From NCBI RefSeq assembly GCF_004363295.1, contig NZ_SNYQ01000002.1:187409-251408 (forward strand): a stretch of 64,000 nucleotides of DNA, read 5' to 3'. The position numbers and the translations under genes were made by a program. Source of the stretch: Mesocricetibacter intestinalis. Lineage in GTDB: Bacteria > Pseudomonadota > Gammaproteobacteria > Enterobacterales > Pasteurellaceae. The notes below the pieces were generated by a model, which saw only the letters and a list, made by a program, of their open reading frames with translations, was not told the origin of the DNA and did no database searches. Numbering within the stretch: position 1 is the stretch's first letter; each line of letters starts with the position of its first letter. Of the stretch, positions 10,101 to 19,800 are shown piece after piece.

Positions 10101-11225
10101 GGGACCGATGGCAATGGATTTAAGCGCTTTGGCGCCGTCATTATATCGGTTTGAAGTATTACCGCCAGCGGTTGAATTAACGGATAAATAGCTGATTTTT
10201 TCAATGGCCTGGGTCAGGGCATATAGCTGCGAACCGTTTACCGCATCGGTACTGTTAGCGGAAATATTACCCGGGGCAAGATTAATAATTTGGCGTTCTT
10301 TACCGGCACGGCCCACGGAAACAATACTGCCCGAATCATGGGTTTTGCCGGCAAAACTGTAAGTATGATTATGAATATCGTAGTTGCTGACCTGAGCCGC
10401 ATTTTTATCGGTGATGGAAGCCGCCCCTAAAGCAACGGAGCCGGATTTATCCGCAATTGCACCAAAACCGATAGCGGTACTTAAATCGCTCTTTGAATCG
10501 GAATACGCTCCTAAGGCGGTGGAACCGTTTGCACTGGCATAAGACATGGCGCCGACAAATACCGCACCATGCCCGCTACTTACATTAGTAGTAATTTTTC
10601 TGGTTTTACTATCGTAGGTACCATATCCTCTCGAATTATATTTGAGCTTTGAAGGGCCATCCATACCGCTTAACTCGGTATAATATTTATCCGCTTCGGT
10701 TTTAGCAAAACCTGCCAAATCATCGCCGCCGATACCCACGGTACCTTCTCCGGCAATCTTGACGTTTGCGCCTAAAGCGACCGATTGGTTGCCGGTTACA
10801 TGGGTTTCAAATCCCATAGCAATAGCTTGAGCATTATGGGCGCTGCTTTTAGAACCTAGCGCAATAGCTCCGTCTACACCGGTAGATGTTGCCTGGCCGC
10901 CGATAGCAATTCCCCAGGCATCTCCGCCCTCTGCGCTTGCCGGATAACTTTTACCGCTATATGAAGAACCTATGGCTATCCCTTTAGCCGAATTATTAGT
11001 TTGCGCTGCGGCCTCTACATTTTGGCTGATTAATAACGCTCCCGCTCCTACGGCAAGTCCGCCGCCCAGCATCGGGCTTACCGCAGGTATTGCCGCCGTT
11101 AAGACGGAGGCTAATGCCAGCGCCGTTTTTTTACTTTTAGTCTTTCCTTTGCTTTTGGTAAATTCAGAGGTAACAATGTAAGTGCCTTTGCTAAAACTCC
11201 AGATTACCTTATAGATACTGTTCAT
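4188..11225 (-). CDS. Trimeric autotransporter adhesin (YadA/Hia type), 2345 aa
   Basis: A type Vc surface adhesin. Residues 1-27 are an extended signal peptide region (NSIYKVIWSFSKGTYIV, then TSEFTKSKGK), with a hydrophobic core ending near AEA/AAQ at about residue 72. Residues about 80-290 and 365-450 are YadA-like head repeats (GIAIG, AIALG, SVALG), each followed by a neck (NSTDAVNGSQL; DTDAVNIAQL). A long stalk of repeated modules follows, with recurring ITTSGINAANKTISNLAAG and DAVNLSQL motifs and coiled-coil stretches. The YadA anchor starts near DSDAANMGQL and its barrel ends at FRFG, residue about 2278. Unusually, 67 further residues with a regular heptad pattern follow the barrel. ATG 11225 has AAGGA seven bases upstream. 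It is divergent from the two-partner secretion genes. Expected role: trimeric fibre for adhesion or aggregation; ligand unknown. Confidence 0.96.
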   Translation of the reverse strand: MNSIYKVIWSFSKGTYIVTSEFTKSKGKTKSKKTALALASVLTAAIPAVSPMLGGGLAVGAGALLISQNVEAAAQTNNSAKGIAIGSSYSGKSYPASAEGGDAWGIAIGGQATSTGVDGAIALGSKSSAHNAQAIAMGFETHVTGNQSVALGANVKIAGEGTVGIGGDDLAGFAKTEADKYYTELSGMDGPSKLKYNSRGYGTYDSKTRKITTNVSSGHGAVFVGAMSYASANGSTALGAYSDSKSDLSTAIGFGAIADKSGSVALGAASITDKNAAQVSNYDIHNHTYSFAGKTHDSGSIVSVGRAGKERQIINLAPGNISANSTDAVNGSQLYALTQAIEKISYLSVNSTAGGNTSNRYNDGAKALKSIAIGPYAKTNAEGAIALGFNASAAANANGSVAIGQGSKTSALNAIALGFQASASVEGGIALGNGSKAETAKTAGYDPVTKMNSVNTSGVWKSTTGTVSVGDGANITRQISGVAAGSADTDAVNIAQLKSLSTQVDKALAKETDISAENTNIKVKENGTNASGGKKFQLGLANNLNLTDTGSLTIGTTLLNQTGLSLGAGNPSITTTGINAGNKKITALANGTDANDGVNFSQLNATNTNVTNLGNNLTNLNTKVDGLGTNVSNLSDNLKNLNGNVENLNTTISNLGNTYAKKDFSNLDNGAKEFITSLVSAEGSNGIQVTTTTDANKNKKFQIGLDNATKTALDNAGKGLHSFTLGADSAGTAAGINISKDNARLDIVGINEVKTSVDGNKINVDLAQTAKDKINNAADKNLSNLSDAGKTQVKDLTKDAVKVVGNNGLEVKTKDDNGNRTYTLSLDNATQNQLKKEETVLKGDNIEVTEGVNNSSGKSFTVALAKNINLTAAGSVTLGNSVLNATGLYLGNNMPSITTSGINAANKTISNLAAGTQDSDAVNLSQLKATNSNLTNLGNKVDGINTTLNNLSSTKANKDLSDINDAGKAVISGLVAATGTDEIKVTTNTDNSTKVKTFEIGLSDSAKAALNKANSSLQSFILGADAEAKAAGINLSKESNRVDIVGVNDITTSVNGSKIHIELAQNTKTKLENAATKDLDNLSDNGKNQIKNLSKDAIKVANGTGLALNTSNAANGSLTYTLGLDDKTQAQLKKEESVIKGSNIEVTEGTNDSGAKSFTVALAKQVNLTSDGSLTIGNTLLNSSGLSLGNGKPSITLSGIDAGDMKITNLTAGTADKDAVNFAQLNATNSNLSNLSNKVDNLDTGIKNLGSKADKNLSNIDDAGKGVITGLISATGSNGIEVTTSTDNATKSKNFSISLDNATKASLAKADAGMNFSGDSGQFNQALNSTLNVSGGITDKAKLTDNNLGVIAENGKLAIKLAKDIKLGENGSLSAAQTTIGPNGISTDKVAVNGGATIDKSGIDMAKGKISNVSAATDDNDVVNYKQLKEATASGGTALQNFTVGADAAAGNGGINISKNNTRFDIIGKNANENIVTAVEGNKISLDLSDKTKARLATLENNAAASPISYVDDKGNPVVKIGDSFYPAGTTLDKEGKPVSIAKDGTSNAAEALSKDQADKVALKAGDTSPRQITNVANGIDGKFATMATPAITAEKARELVANTQGLLSKSGTDLNKAVTVADLQAVAQAGLDFTGDSGTKVHRALGNALNIKGGITDANMLTDNNIGVIANGSDGLQLKLAKNIQLGADGSLKAANTTINQDGINTNQLKITDGPSLSNQGIDMANGKISNVAAGTEDNDVVNYKQLKDVASTAGSALKELTISTDNQDKIKLDKNNATLSVTGGAKGELTDNNIGVKVSNNGLSVKLAKDLDLGANGSLKAGNTMVDKDGVSVGTTKLNQEGLSVGNSTLGSDGLKISGGPSVTKQGIDAGNKVIGNIAEGVKELDAVNKGQLDKAIATVKSDTAGKLDKVESKITDLNTKVDQGINFGGDKPGESINKKMGETLDIVGGADPTKLSEKNIGVVAKDGKLQVKLAQNIDLGDKGTLRAGNSQIGSQGIEVKDAKGDRFVMDSDGFSFRNANNEVVKAPSLKKNGIDAAGTKITQLAAGEISATSQDAVNGSQLHGIIDKGMSFGGDNKVAISQKLGGQLNIVGGADVNNLSRNNIGVVAENGQLNVRLAKNIDLSPTGSLTTGNVSLSAAGLNNGGQRLTNIGAGSADSDAANMGQLRSVQRQIHQTGDSINRLGRDIAHTRSESRTIGALSASLAALHPLQFDKDRPNQAMVGVGFYKEKYALAVGLAHHFNEDVMMTAGVSLGDGRKGKSQAMANLGLSFRFGEDRNKKSPVIDVNNSVNKGYSNAATIQVMQNRINQLSKENQVQKAKMDAMEKRLQRLEKLVGNLAAQK

Positions 11226-11243
11226 AATTATCCTTAATTAAGT

Positions 11244-11267
11244 TTAGTAAGATATTTAGTAAGATAT
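11244..11267. repeat. Two tandem copies of a 12-bp repeat before the adhesin start
   Basis: TTAGTAAGATAT occurs twice back to back (11244-11255 and 11256-11267), ending 19 bases upstream of the autotransporter ATG on the minus strand, just before its ribosome-binding site. Confidence 0.85.
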
Positions 11268-11346
11268 ACAGCGTTAATTTGTCCGAAATAAACCAAAGCT
11301 TTTTAAAGCCAAAAACAAATTGTATTTATCAAACGGACAATTTCTG

Positions 11347-11395
11347 CGTAAAAAGAAAGGCCGAAATCTTATTCAGAGGCGAATTTCTTTTTACG
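11347..11395. promoter_or_regulatory. 12-bp inverted repeat in the presumed adhesin leader
   Basis: CGTAAAAAGAAA at 11347-11358 is matched exactly by TTTCTTTTTACG at 11384-11395, with a 25-base spacer. It lies 122-170 bases upstream of the autotransporter start and could be a leader RNA stem or a protein-binding site. Confidence 0.5.
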
Positions 11396-11815
11396 ACAAA
11401 ACTGAAAAGCAGCGGTTAATGCTCAGACCGCTCGGAATATAAATTAAATATTATTGAATCCATCGCAGCTAAAGAAAATCTATTTAGCCGATGTATAGAT
11501 ATGGATAGGGGAGAAGCTTCGCCCTTTGTAACGAGGATAAGATTAGAATATGAAGAATAAATTTCCATAAAATCAGGCGGGAATACCATTTCCCTCACTC
11601 CTTTGATAATCAACGTTTTCCAAACGAAGTACCGAATAAAAACTTTGTTATATTAACTAAGAGGTATATAACATTATTTTAACAACGGTAACAATTCATT
11701 AAATAATTTAGATAAAAATTACCCAATAAATAAATCGCTGCGGATTATATAGACTAATTTAAGATAAATCAATGCGAAAAATAGCGAAATAAAATAAAAA
11801 ATCCGACTTTTTTAT

Positions 11816-11824
11816 ACCGCACTT
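11816..11824 (-). other. DNA uptake signal core
   Basis: ACCGCACTT, the reverse complement of AAGTGCGGT, the 9-base core recognised in Haemophilus-type transformation. Confidence 0.8.
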
Positions 11825-12045
11825 TCCGCCCGAACAGAGCAGGCGGGGAACAAGCCAAAGAATATATCCTGTCGGAGAGCATATGCGGGTTTTGAACATC
11901 GGAGCCAAAATAAATTTCTGTGTTTTTTGTGAACAGACTTTACATAAAAAATAAACACTTTAGAATATGAGGCTTATTTGATTTCGGTTTTATTGTTCCA
12001 CTGTAGTTTTATTTCTTTTTGATTATTGAGATCAAGGATGATCCT

Positions 12046-13809
12046 ATGAAAAGATTTACCGTCTTTACGCTGGCGGTTTGTACTATGGCTTCCGGATATT
12101 GCATTGAATCAGATGATATCCGTGCGCTGAACCGGCTGGATGCCGTACAGCAGCAACTTCAACAGCAACAGGCGCAATACCGCGCGCAACGGTTTAATCC
12201 GGGAACGGAAATTAATAATGTCGTCCGCAGTGAAGACTTAGGCTTTCCGAGCGGTGAGCGCCCCTGTTATGTAATTCGGCAAATCCGTTTACAGGATTAT
12301 GCGCCCGCCGCAGATCATTCGCTATTCCTTACCCCAAGTCGTTTTAGCTCCGAACTTCAGCATAGTCTGAAAGACTTCGGTATAAAGCTCCCTTATTGTT
12401 TCGGTGCCGAAGGTATCGGCGTTCTGCTTAAAGGGGTACAAAACCGGATTATTGCAGCGGGCTATATTACTACGCGCATTGTTATTCCGGAGCAGGATCT
12501 AAAGCGGGGGGAACTGCTGTTTACCCTTATTCCGGGAAAAATCGGCAATATAAAGGTGGAAGATCGCAGCCGGGTGGCGCGCTTTACCCCGCTAACTCTG
12601 CTGACGGCGACCGCTTTTAAACGCGGCGACTTGTTGAATATCCGCCATATCGAACAAAGCCTGGAGAATCTGAAACGTTTGCCTACGGCGGATGCAAATA
12701 TCGAAATTTTACCGAGCGAAGGAAAAAATGCCGCCGTTGGCGAAAGTGATTTAAAAATCACTTATGCTCAGGCTTTTCCGTTTCGCCTTAATTTGGGGCT
12801 GGAGGATTCCGGTTCGAAATCGACCGGAAAATGGCAGGGAGCCATAACCCTTTTCGCCGATAATCTGTTTTCCGCCAATGATCTTTTTTATACCGCCTTT
12901 ACGCATAGCATAAAGCGCCGCAGCGATGAAAAGGGCACACGCTCTGCGAAAAACCTTTCCTTTTATTATTCCGTTCCTTTCGGTTATTGGGCGCTGACCG
13001 CTTATCACAGCGACAACCGTTACCGTCAGGAAGTATTTTCTTCCCCCGGCAATAGCTATATTTATTCCGGCGCAAGCGAAACCGATAAATTGGCGCTGTC
13101 CTATTTGTTTTATCGCGACGGCAGTCGCCGAGCCAGCATTTCCGCCGCCCTGTGGTCGCGTCAATCAGCAAACTATATCGACGATTCGGAAATCGAAGTG
13201 CAACGGCGCAGAATGGCAGGTTGGGAAGCGGGGATAACATATAAAGAATACCTTGCCGATGCAACATTGGAGCTTAACCTGAGCTATAAGCGCGGAACCG
13301 GCGTGCGCGGTTCTCTGCCGGCGCCGGAAGAAATGCGTAACGAGGGTAGCTCCCGACCGAGAATTATCAGTGCGGCAGTCAGCCTGAAACAGCCGTTCTC
13401 CATCGGCGCACAGCCCTGGCAGTTTTATACCGCCTGGACGGCTCAATGGAACCTAAGTGCGCTGATTTTACAAGATCGTTTTTCTCTCGGCGGGCGTTAT
13501 AGCGTTCGCGGTTTTGACGGCGAGCTAAGTTTATACGGCGAACGCGGTTGGTTGTGGCGTAATGAACTGGCGTGGAATCCGCATGGGAAATCTTCATTGT
13601 ATTTTGCACTGGACGGCGGTTTGGTTCGAGGGCGCTTATCCCCCGCCGTACCGACGGGGCAACGCTATTTAATTGGTACGGCGGCGGGTGTCCGCGGCGG
13701 CTGGAAAGGGTTTTATTATGATTTTTTCATCGGTACACCGCTGAGCAAGCCCAAAGGATTTAAAACCTCTTACGGGGTAACGGGCTTTAACCTCGGCTAT
13801 TCTTTCTAA
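12046..13809 (+). CDS. TpsB outer-membrane transporter (ShlB/FhaC/HecB/CdiB family)
   Basis: The outer-membrane pore that exports the TpsA protein encoded next to it. The 587-residue product begins with a signal peptide (MKRFTVFTLAVCTMASG), followed by a Gln-rich plug-helix region (QQQLQQQQAQ), POTRA-like segments (from about CYVIRQIRLQD and ELLFTLIPGKIGNIKVED), and a 16-strand type barrel. The conserved loop-6 motif appears as FSLGGRYSVRGFDGE. Start: ATG 12046 is preceded at seven bases by AAGGA and gives a normal signal peptide; the in-frame TTG at 12019 would place a charged extension before it and is rejected. TpsA follows after 34 bases with its own ribosome-binding site, as in typical tpsBA or cdiBA operons. 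Confidence 0.95.
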   Translation: MKRFTVFTLAVCTMASGYCIESDDIRALNRLDAVQQQLQQQQAQYRAQRFNPGTEINNVVRSEDLGFPSGERPCYVIRQIRLQDYAPAADHSLFLTPSRFSSELQHSLKDFGIKLPYCFGAEGIGVLLKGVQNRIIAAGYITTRIVIPEQDLKRGELLFTLIPGKIGNIKVEDRSRVARFTPLTLLTATAFKRGDLLNIRHIEQSLENLKRLPTADANIEILPSEGKNAAVGESDLKITYAQAFPFRLNLGLEDSGSKSTGKWQGAITLFADNLFSANDLFYTAFTHSIKRRSDEKGTRSAKNLSFYYSVPFGYWALTAYHSDNRYRQEVFSSPGNSYIYSGASETDKLALSYLFYRDGSRRASISAALWSRQSANYIDDSEIEVQRRRMAGWEAGITYKEYLADATLELNLSYKRGTGVRGSLPAPEEMRNEGSSRPRIISAAVSLKQPFSIGAQPWQFYTAWTAQWNLSALILQDRFSLGGRYSVRGFDGELSLYGERGWLWRNELAWNPHGKSSLYFALDGGLVRGRLSPAVPTGQRYLIGTAAGVRGGWKGFYYDFFIGTPLSKPKGFKTSYGVTGFNLGYSF

Positions 13810-13843
13810 TTAAGGATAATTGATTAAGATTAAGGATAATAAG

Positions 13844-16800
13844 ATGAATCGCAGATACTTTCGTGTAATTTTCAGTAAAACCAGGCAAAGCCTGATTGTG
13901 GTTTCCGAACTGGCTAAATCCGTCGCTAAGTCTGTGGCGGAAAGCGGCTCGCTTCCGGCTCCGAACAAGCAAAATATATGCACTAAGGCAAAAAGTGCGC
14001 AGCTAAACGCATTGGTTTTCAGCCTATATTGCGGTTTGGGGTTGGTTGCTTTTAGCCCCGCTTCTTCTGCGCAAGAGCTCATAATAAAAGCGGATCCTTC
14101 CGCTGGGAAAAATCAGCAACCTATTTTGCTACAAACCGCCAACGGATTACCCCAGGTAAATATTCAAACGCCTAATGATAAGGGGCTTTCGCATAATAAA
14201 TACCGCCAATTCGATGTGGACAGTCGCGGCGCCATTTTAAATAACTGCCGCACGGCGGTGCGAACTCAGCTGGCTGGTATGGTACAAGCTAATCCGAATC
14301 TTGCTCACGGCGAAGCAAGGGTTATTTTAAATGAAGTAAATTCATCGGATCCGAGTATTCTGAAAGGCTATGTAGAAGTTGCAGGTAAAAAAGCGGAGGT
14401 GATTATCGCTAACCCGTCCGGATTACATTGCGAGGGCTGCGGTATTCTTAATGCGCATCGTGCGACGCTGACCACGGGGCGGCCGCAAATTGTGGACGGC
14501 AGACTGGAATCCTATGTGGTGGAAAAAGGAAAAATCTCCGTTGCCGGCAAAGGATTGGATAACAGCAGAGTGGATTACACGGACATTATCGCTAAAGAAG
14601 CTCAGATCAATGCCGGTATCTGGGGGGCTAAGCAGTTAAATCTGGTAAGCGGACAAAATCGGGTAAAACACAGTGATTCGGTGCAAGGGGTACAAATTAT
14701 CCATCGGGGGGCGGAAGAGGCGGAAAAAACCGTCCAAAAAGAACCGCACTTTGCCGTTGATGTGAGCAAATTGGGCGGTATGTATGCGCAAAAAATCTAT
14801 ATGGTGGGAACCGAGCAGGGGCTGGGCGTGCGTAATGCCGGGCATATCGGCGCCGGCAGCGATGCGCTAATCATCGATGGACGCGGGCATATTCTCAATA
14901 AAGGAACCCTTAGCGCCGCAGGCAATATTGATCTGAACGGCGAGGGAGAGCTGGTTAACAGCGGAGATATTCAAACCTTAAAGGGCGCAGTCAAACTGAA
15001 AGCGGGGCAAAATATCCGCCATAACGGCTCGATAACCGCACGCCATAATCATATAAATTTGGATGCCGGGCAGCACATCATACAAACGGGCGAAACACTG
15101 GCAAGCGGGGATATTAATTATCGGGCGCAGCATATGGATATAAGCCATGATGCCACCATAGGCGCAGGTATTCAGTTTCGCCCGCAAGGGCAACAGGAAA
15201 GCCGCAGTCCGGCTTCCTTTAGCCATAAAGGCAATAATATCAGCTTGCAGGCAAGGGAAAGCTTGAAAGCACAGGGCAAAATTCTGGCTTCTAACCTAGT
15301 GCAGGCGAATGGTAACAGCTTGGATTTTTCCAATACCCACCTCTCGGCAAACCGAGCGCAATTGCAGGCAGCGCAGGGCAATCTTTCCCTACAGGGCGCC
15401 GCTCTGCATATAAACCAGGATTTAACGCTGCATACTCCGGCTCAACTTTCGACTCAAAAGGCGAAAATCAGTGCCGATTATCTAAAATTCAAAGCCGCAC
15501 AGTTGAATAATTCCCAGGGGATGTTGCACAGCAGAAGTACAAAGGCTCTGGATTTTAATTTCAGCGAGGGCTTTATTAATAAGCAGGGGCAACTGGCAAC
15601 TTCCGGAGCGTTGAACTTAACCGCCGCCGATATTGATAATTACGCGGGCAGCTTGTTTGCCGGCCATCGGTTATGGCTGCAAACCGGAGATCTGGATAAC
15701 CGACAGGGGAATATTTCCGGCAAGGCTTTGCTGACGATTAATGCGAAACAAATAGATAACGGAGAAAAAGCCGTTATTTTCAGTGCGGACAACCTAAACC
15801 TAAACGCACAACGGCTAAATAACAGCGAAGGCAGCGTGCAAGCTGCAGGCGATGCTCAGATTCGGTTAGAGGAAGGGCTTAACAATAGCAAAGTATCGGA
15901 ATCCGGCTCATTAATTCAGGCAGGAAATCACTTAAATGTTACGGCGCAACAAATTAATAATTCTCGAACTAAGGCAACAACTGCCGCACCGCGCCAGGGC
16001 ATACTGGCTAATAGGTTGAGCCTTAATGCCGAGCGGCTGGATAACCGGGCGGGCGGCATCTACAGCGGGGCGGATATTTCCGCCGGAGTAGCCGCCGCAC
16101 TGGATAACCGAGAAGGAGAAATTTTGGCGCTGGGCGCCCTCTCGTTGGCGGGTAGCAAGCTTACTGTAAAGAACGGCGAAGGTAAGCTGGAAAGTAAAGG
16201 CAATCTTGCACTGAATATCGAAGGTTTTGCCGATACAAGTCAGGGTACGCTTAAAACACAAAGTAACGCCGATATCCGATTGAGCAAAGATTTAGTCTTG
16301 AGCGGCGTTTTTCAGGCGGACGGCGTGCTGAATCTCACTACTCAAGGCAATTTCTATAATAATGCCCGCCTCTTGAGCGGAAAAGCCCTAAATATTCACA
16401 GTAATTTAGTGGAAAATGCGGAAAATGGCGTATTGAGTGCGCTTGATACAAGGGTTTCCGCCAATACAATTAATAACCGCGGGCTAATTGACGGGGCAGT
16501 TACCCTGCTCAATACCTCCGGCCTCAATAATCTGGGCGGCGGTCGTATTTATGGTGATCGCCTTGCCATTACAGCGGCACAGCTGACCAATAGTCAGGAT
16601 CCAAACAAGGTGCAGGCCGCCACTATTGCCGCCAGACAACGTCTGGATTTAGGCGTAACAAGACTGAGCAATAGGGATCATGCCCTCATTTTCAGCTTGG
16701 GCGATCTCCATATAGGCGGCAAGTTGGACGCCAGCAACTATGCCGCAGGTAAGGCGGAACTCGTCGACAACGGCAGTGCTACCATCGAAGCCTTAGGGAA

Positions 16801-19800
16801 CGCCACTATTAATACCGCAAATTTACGCAATCATGATCTGCATTTAACCTTGGCTGCTAAGGAACAAAAAGAATATATACATGAGGTAGCGACACAAACC
16901 GATTCTCAGCGTTACCGTAATCAGGTCGAAGGTAAATTCAATTGGCACGGGCGTGATGCATGGTTTGATTTTCATGATCCGAAAAAAGCCACCATCGTAC
17001 GGAAAGAATGGTACGGCTGGAAATATAACCGCATTACAAATACCCCTTATATTGAACGGCAAGATCCGGGCAAAATTCTGATCGGCGGTAATTTAACTCT
17101 GGACGGCGATAATCTGCATAATCAGTACAGCAAGCTATTGATTGGCGGCACCTTACAGCTGGGAACGAAAAGTTTCGGCGCTAACGGAACTCGGCCGATT
17201 CTTAGCGACGGTATTACCAGTCTGCACAATGAAGATTTAAAACAACGGATCGAGGTTACCGACATCGGCCATAGTTATTTTCTGAAACATCAGAAAAAAC
17301 ACGGCAACCACGGCCATTATGAAGTGAATCAAAGCCCTTTCACTCTAACTCACCCGACTCGGGAAAAAGATTTTGGCATTGTTCAAAACCTAATCGGCGA
17401 TCGCCGGGCGGTAACCGAGGCGTCGGGAGGTTATCAGCTCGATAATCTCGAACAAGCGCCGCAAACGGTGCTCACTTCCCGTAACCCGGTGCAACCGAAT
17501 TCAGAGATTAAAAAAGATGCGGGAGCGGGACAAGGGATTTCCGCACCGAATTTAAGTATAAAAACCCTCAGCCCGGATATTCGCCTGCCGCAAGCAAGTT
17601 TGTATCGTATAAATAGTGATCCGGCGGGGCGTTATCTGGTCGAAACGGATCCTAGATTTATCAATAGCGCCAAATGGCTAAGTTCGGATTATATGCTAAA
17701 AGCGCTGAAATCCGATGCCCGTATGGCATTAAAACGTTTAGGCGACGGTTTTTACGAACAGCGTCTGGTAAATGAACAAATCAATCAGCTGACCGGGCGA
17801 CGTTTTCTGAGCGGTTACGCTTCCGATTACGAGCAATATCTGGCGCTGATGGACAGCGGCGTACGCTATGCCCAACATTTCGGATTAATCCCCGGCGTAG
17901 CGCTGACGGCGGAACAAATGAAAGCGCTGACGGAAGATATGGTATGGCTGGTAAGCAAGGAAATTCGCTTGGCGGACGGCACAACCGGATCGGTATTGGT
18001 ACCCCAGGTATATGTTGTCGGGCGTAATACGGATTCGGATAACCGAGGCGCCGTGATTTCGGCACAGCGCATTAACGCAAGGATAACAGGCGATATACAT
18101 AACAGCGGCGTAATTTCCGGACGAAATCTGACCGCACTTTCCGCCCGTAATCTTCTGAATAACGGCGGAACCATCGGTGCCGAACGGCTATTGCTGAACG
18201 CAGAGGAAACCTTGCTGAATTCGGGCGGTAAACTCCGGGCGCAGAACCTGCTGGCGGCGCAAGGAAAAAATATCCGTATTGAAAGCAGCTTGGCGGAAAG
18301 CCGGGATACGGGGGATTTTTATAAGAAAGATATTAATCGGCAGGCAATCGTAGAAGTCGGTGCTAAAGAGGGGCGGCTACTATTACAGGCGCAACAAAAT
18401 ATCGACTTAAGGGCGGCAAGCCTGATTTCCGCCGGTGAAACGGATATTCGCGCCGGCGCTCGGTTGAATCTGGATACTCAGACAACCCGAAATAAAGAAC
18501 ATTACAACGCCGATGCGGATAACTACTATCGTCTGGAGCAAAGCAAAGAGATCGGCAGCGAATTAAAACTGGCGGGAAATGCAACCCTATTCGCTAAGCA
18601 AGGCATAAATATGCGTGCCGCACAACTTAGCGGCAACGGTAATCTCAATATTATATCGGCGGGCGATATTAGCCTTGCGGAAGGCCGGGAAAGGGAACAA
18701 CTGTCCACCGCACGTAAATGGAACAGCCGGAATCTGACAAGCCGCACCTCCTCGATTAACCTCTATCGCCATGATTATGATTTGGCGAAGGGGACGCAGA
18801 TAGAAGCAAATAATATCTTACTGCACTCGCAAGGGGGCAATATCAGCCTACGCGGCAGCGATGCGGTCGCAGAAAACAGAATGCAAATTCTCGCTAAAAA
18901 TATTGATATTAATGCGGCGGAGAACCGGGTTTACGAAACAAGCTTTAATCAGGTGAAAAAATCCGGGCTGATGGGGTCGGGCGGTATCGGCTTTAGTATC
19001 GGCAGCCGTAAGCAAAGTACGGAAAGCGATCAGCACAGATCCTATACCAAAGAAAGCCGAGTCGGCAGTTTAAAGGGAACGACCGATGTTTTCACGGAGA
19101 ATCGTTATCTGCAACAAGGCAGCACTCTGACTTCGGTACAGGGAGATGTCAATATTCAAGCCGGGCAGGTTACCATCAAAGCGGCGGATAACCGTTATAC
19201 GACCAATTATAAATATAGCCTTGAACAGAAAGGTTTAACGGTTGCCTTTAGCGCACCGGCATTGTCTGCACTGCAGGCGGTACAAGGCGCTGTAAAAACT
19301 ATCGAAAGTATCGGAGAAAGCAAACACAACAGAATTAATGCTATGGCTACGGCGAACGCCCTTTGGGACAGTGCCAGAGCGGCGGAAAAAATATTCGAAG
19401 CCATTGCACCGACTCGGATATTGGCGAATGGTGATATAAATAATAGCAATGTGGGCATATCTTTAACCTATGGCCAACAGAAAAATATCAATAGTACGCA
19501 TACGCAGGGTTCCAACGCCGCAATAGCCAAAATCAACGCAGGAAAACAGCTCAATATAATTGCCAAAGGCGCTGAAAAAGCCGATATCAATATTATCGGT
19601 GCGGATATCGGCGGTAAACAGGGTACTTATTTATCGGCGGATAATCATATCAAGCTACGGGCGGCACAACAAACCCATAAAGAGCGAAGCCAAAATAAAT
19701 CCAGCGGTTTTAATGCCGGCGTATCCATCACCTATGGCAACGGCGGTATGGCCATGGGTATTACCGCCGGCGGAAATTATGGCAAAGGCTACGGCAACGC

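Larger units (their letters stand above)
11226..12045. promoter_or_regulatory. Divergent intergenic region between two surface-protein operons
   Basis: About 820 bases separate the leftward autotransporter from the rightward TpsB gene, so both promoters must lie here. Visible features are a tandem 12-bp direct repeat at 11244-11267, a 12-bp inverted repeat at 11347-11395 and one uptake core at 11816. The open frame at 11416-11613 (minus) has no family resemblance and is not called. No promoter boxes could be placed reliably. Confidence 0.5.

Noticed and set aside
11416-11613. A 65-codon minus-strand frame between the adhesin and tpsB
   Set aside because: No ribosome-binding site, no family resemblance, and AT-rich intergenic composition.
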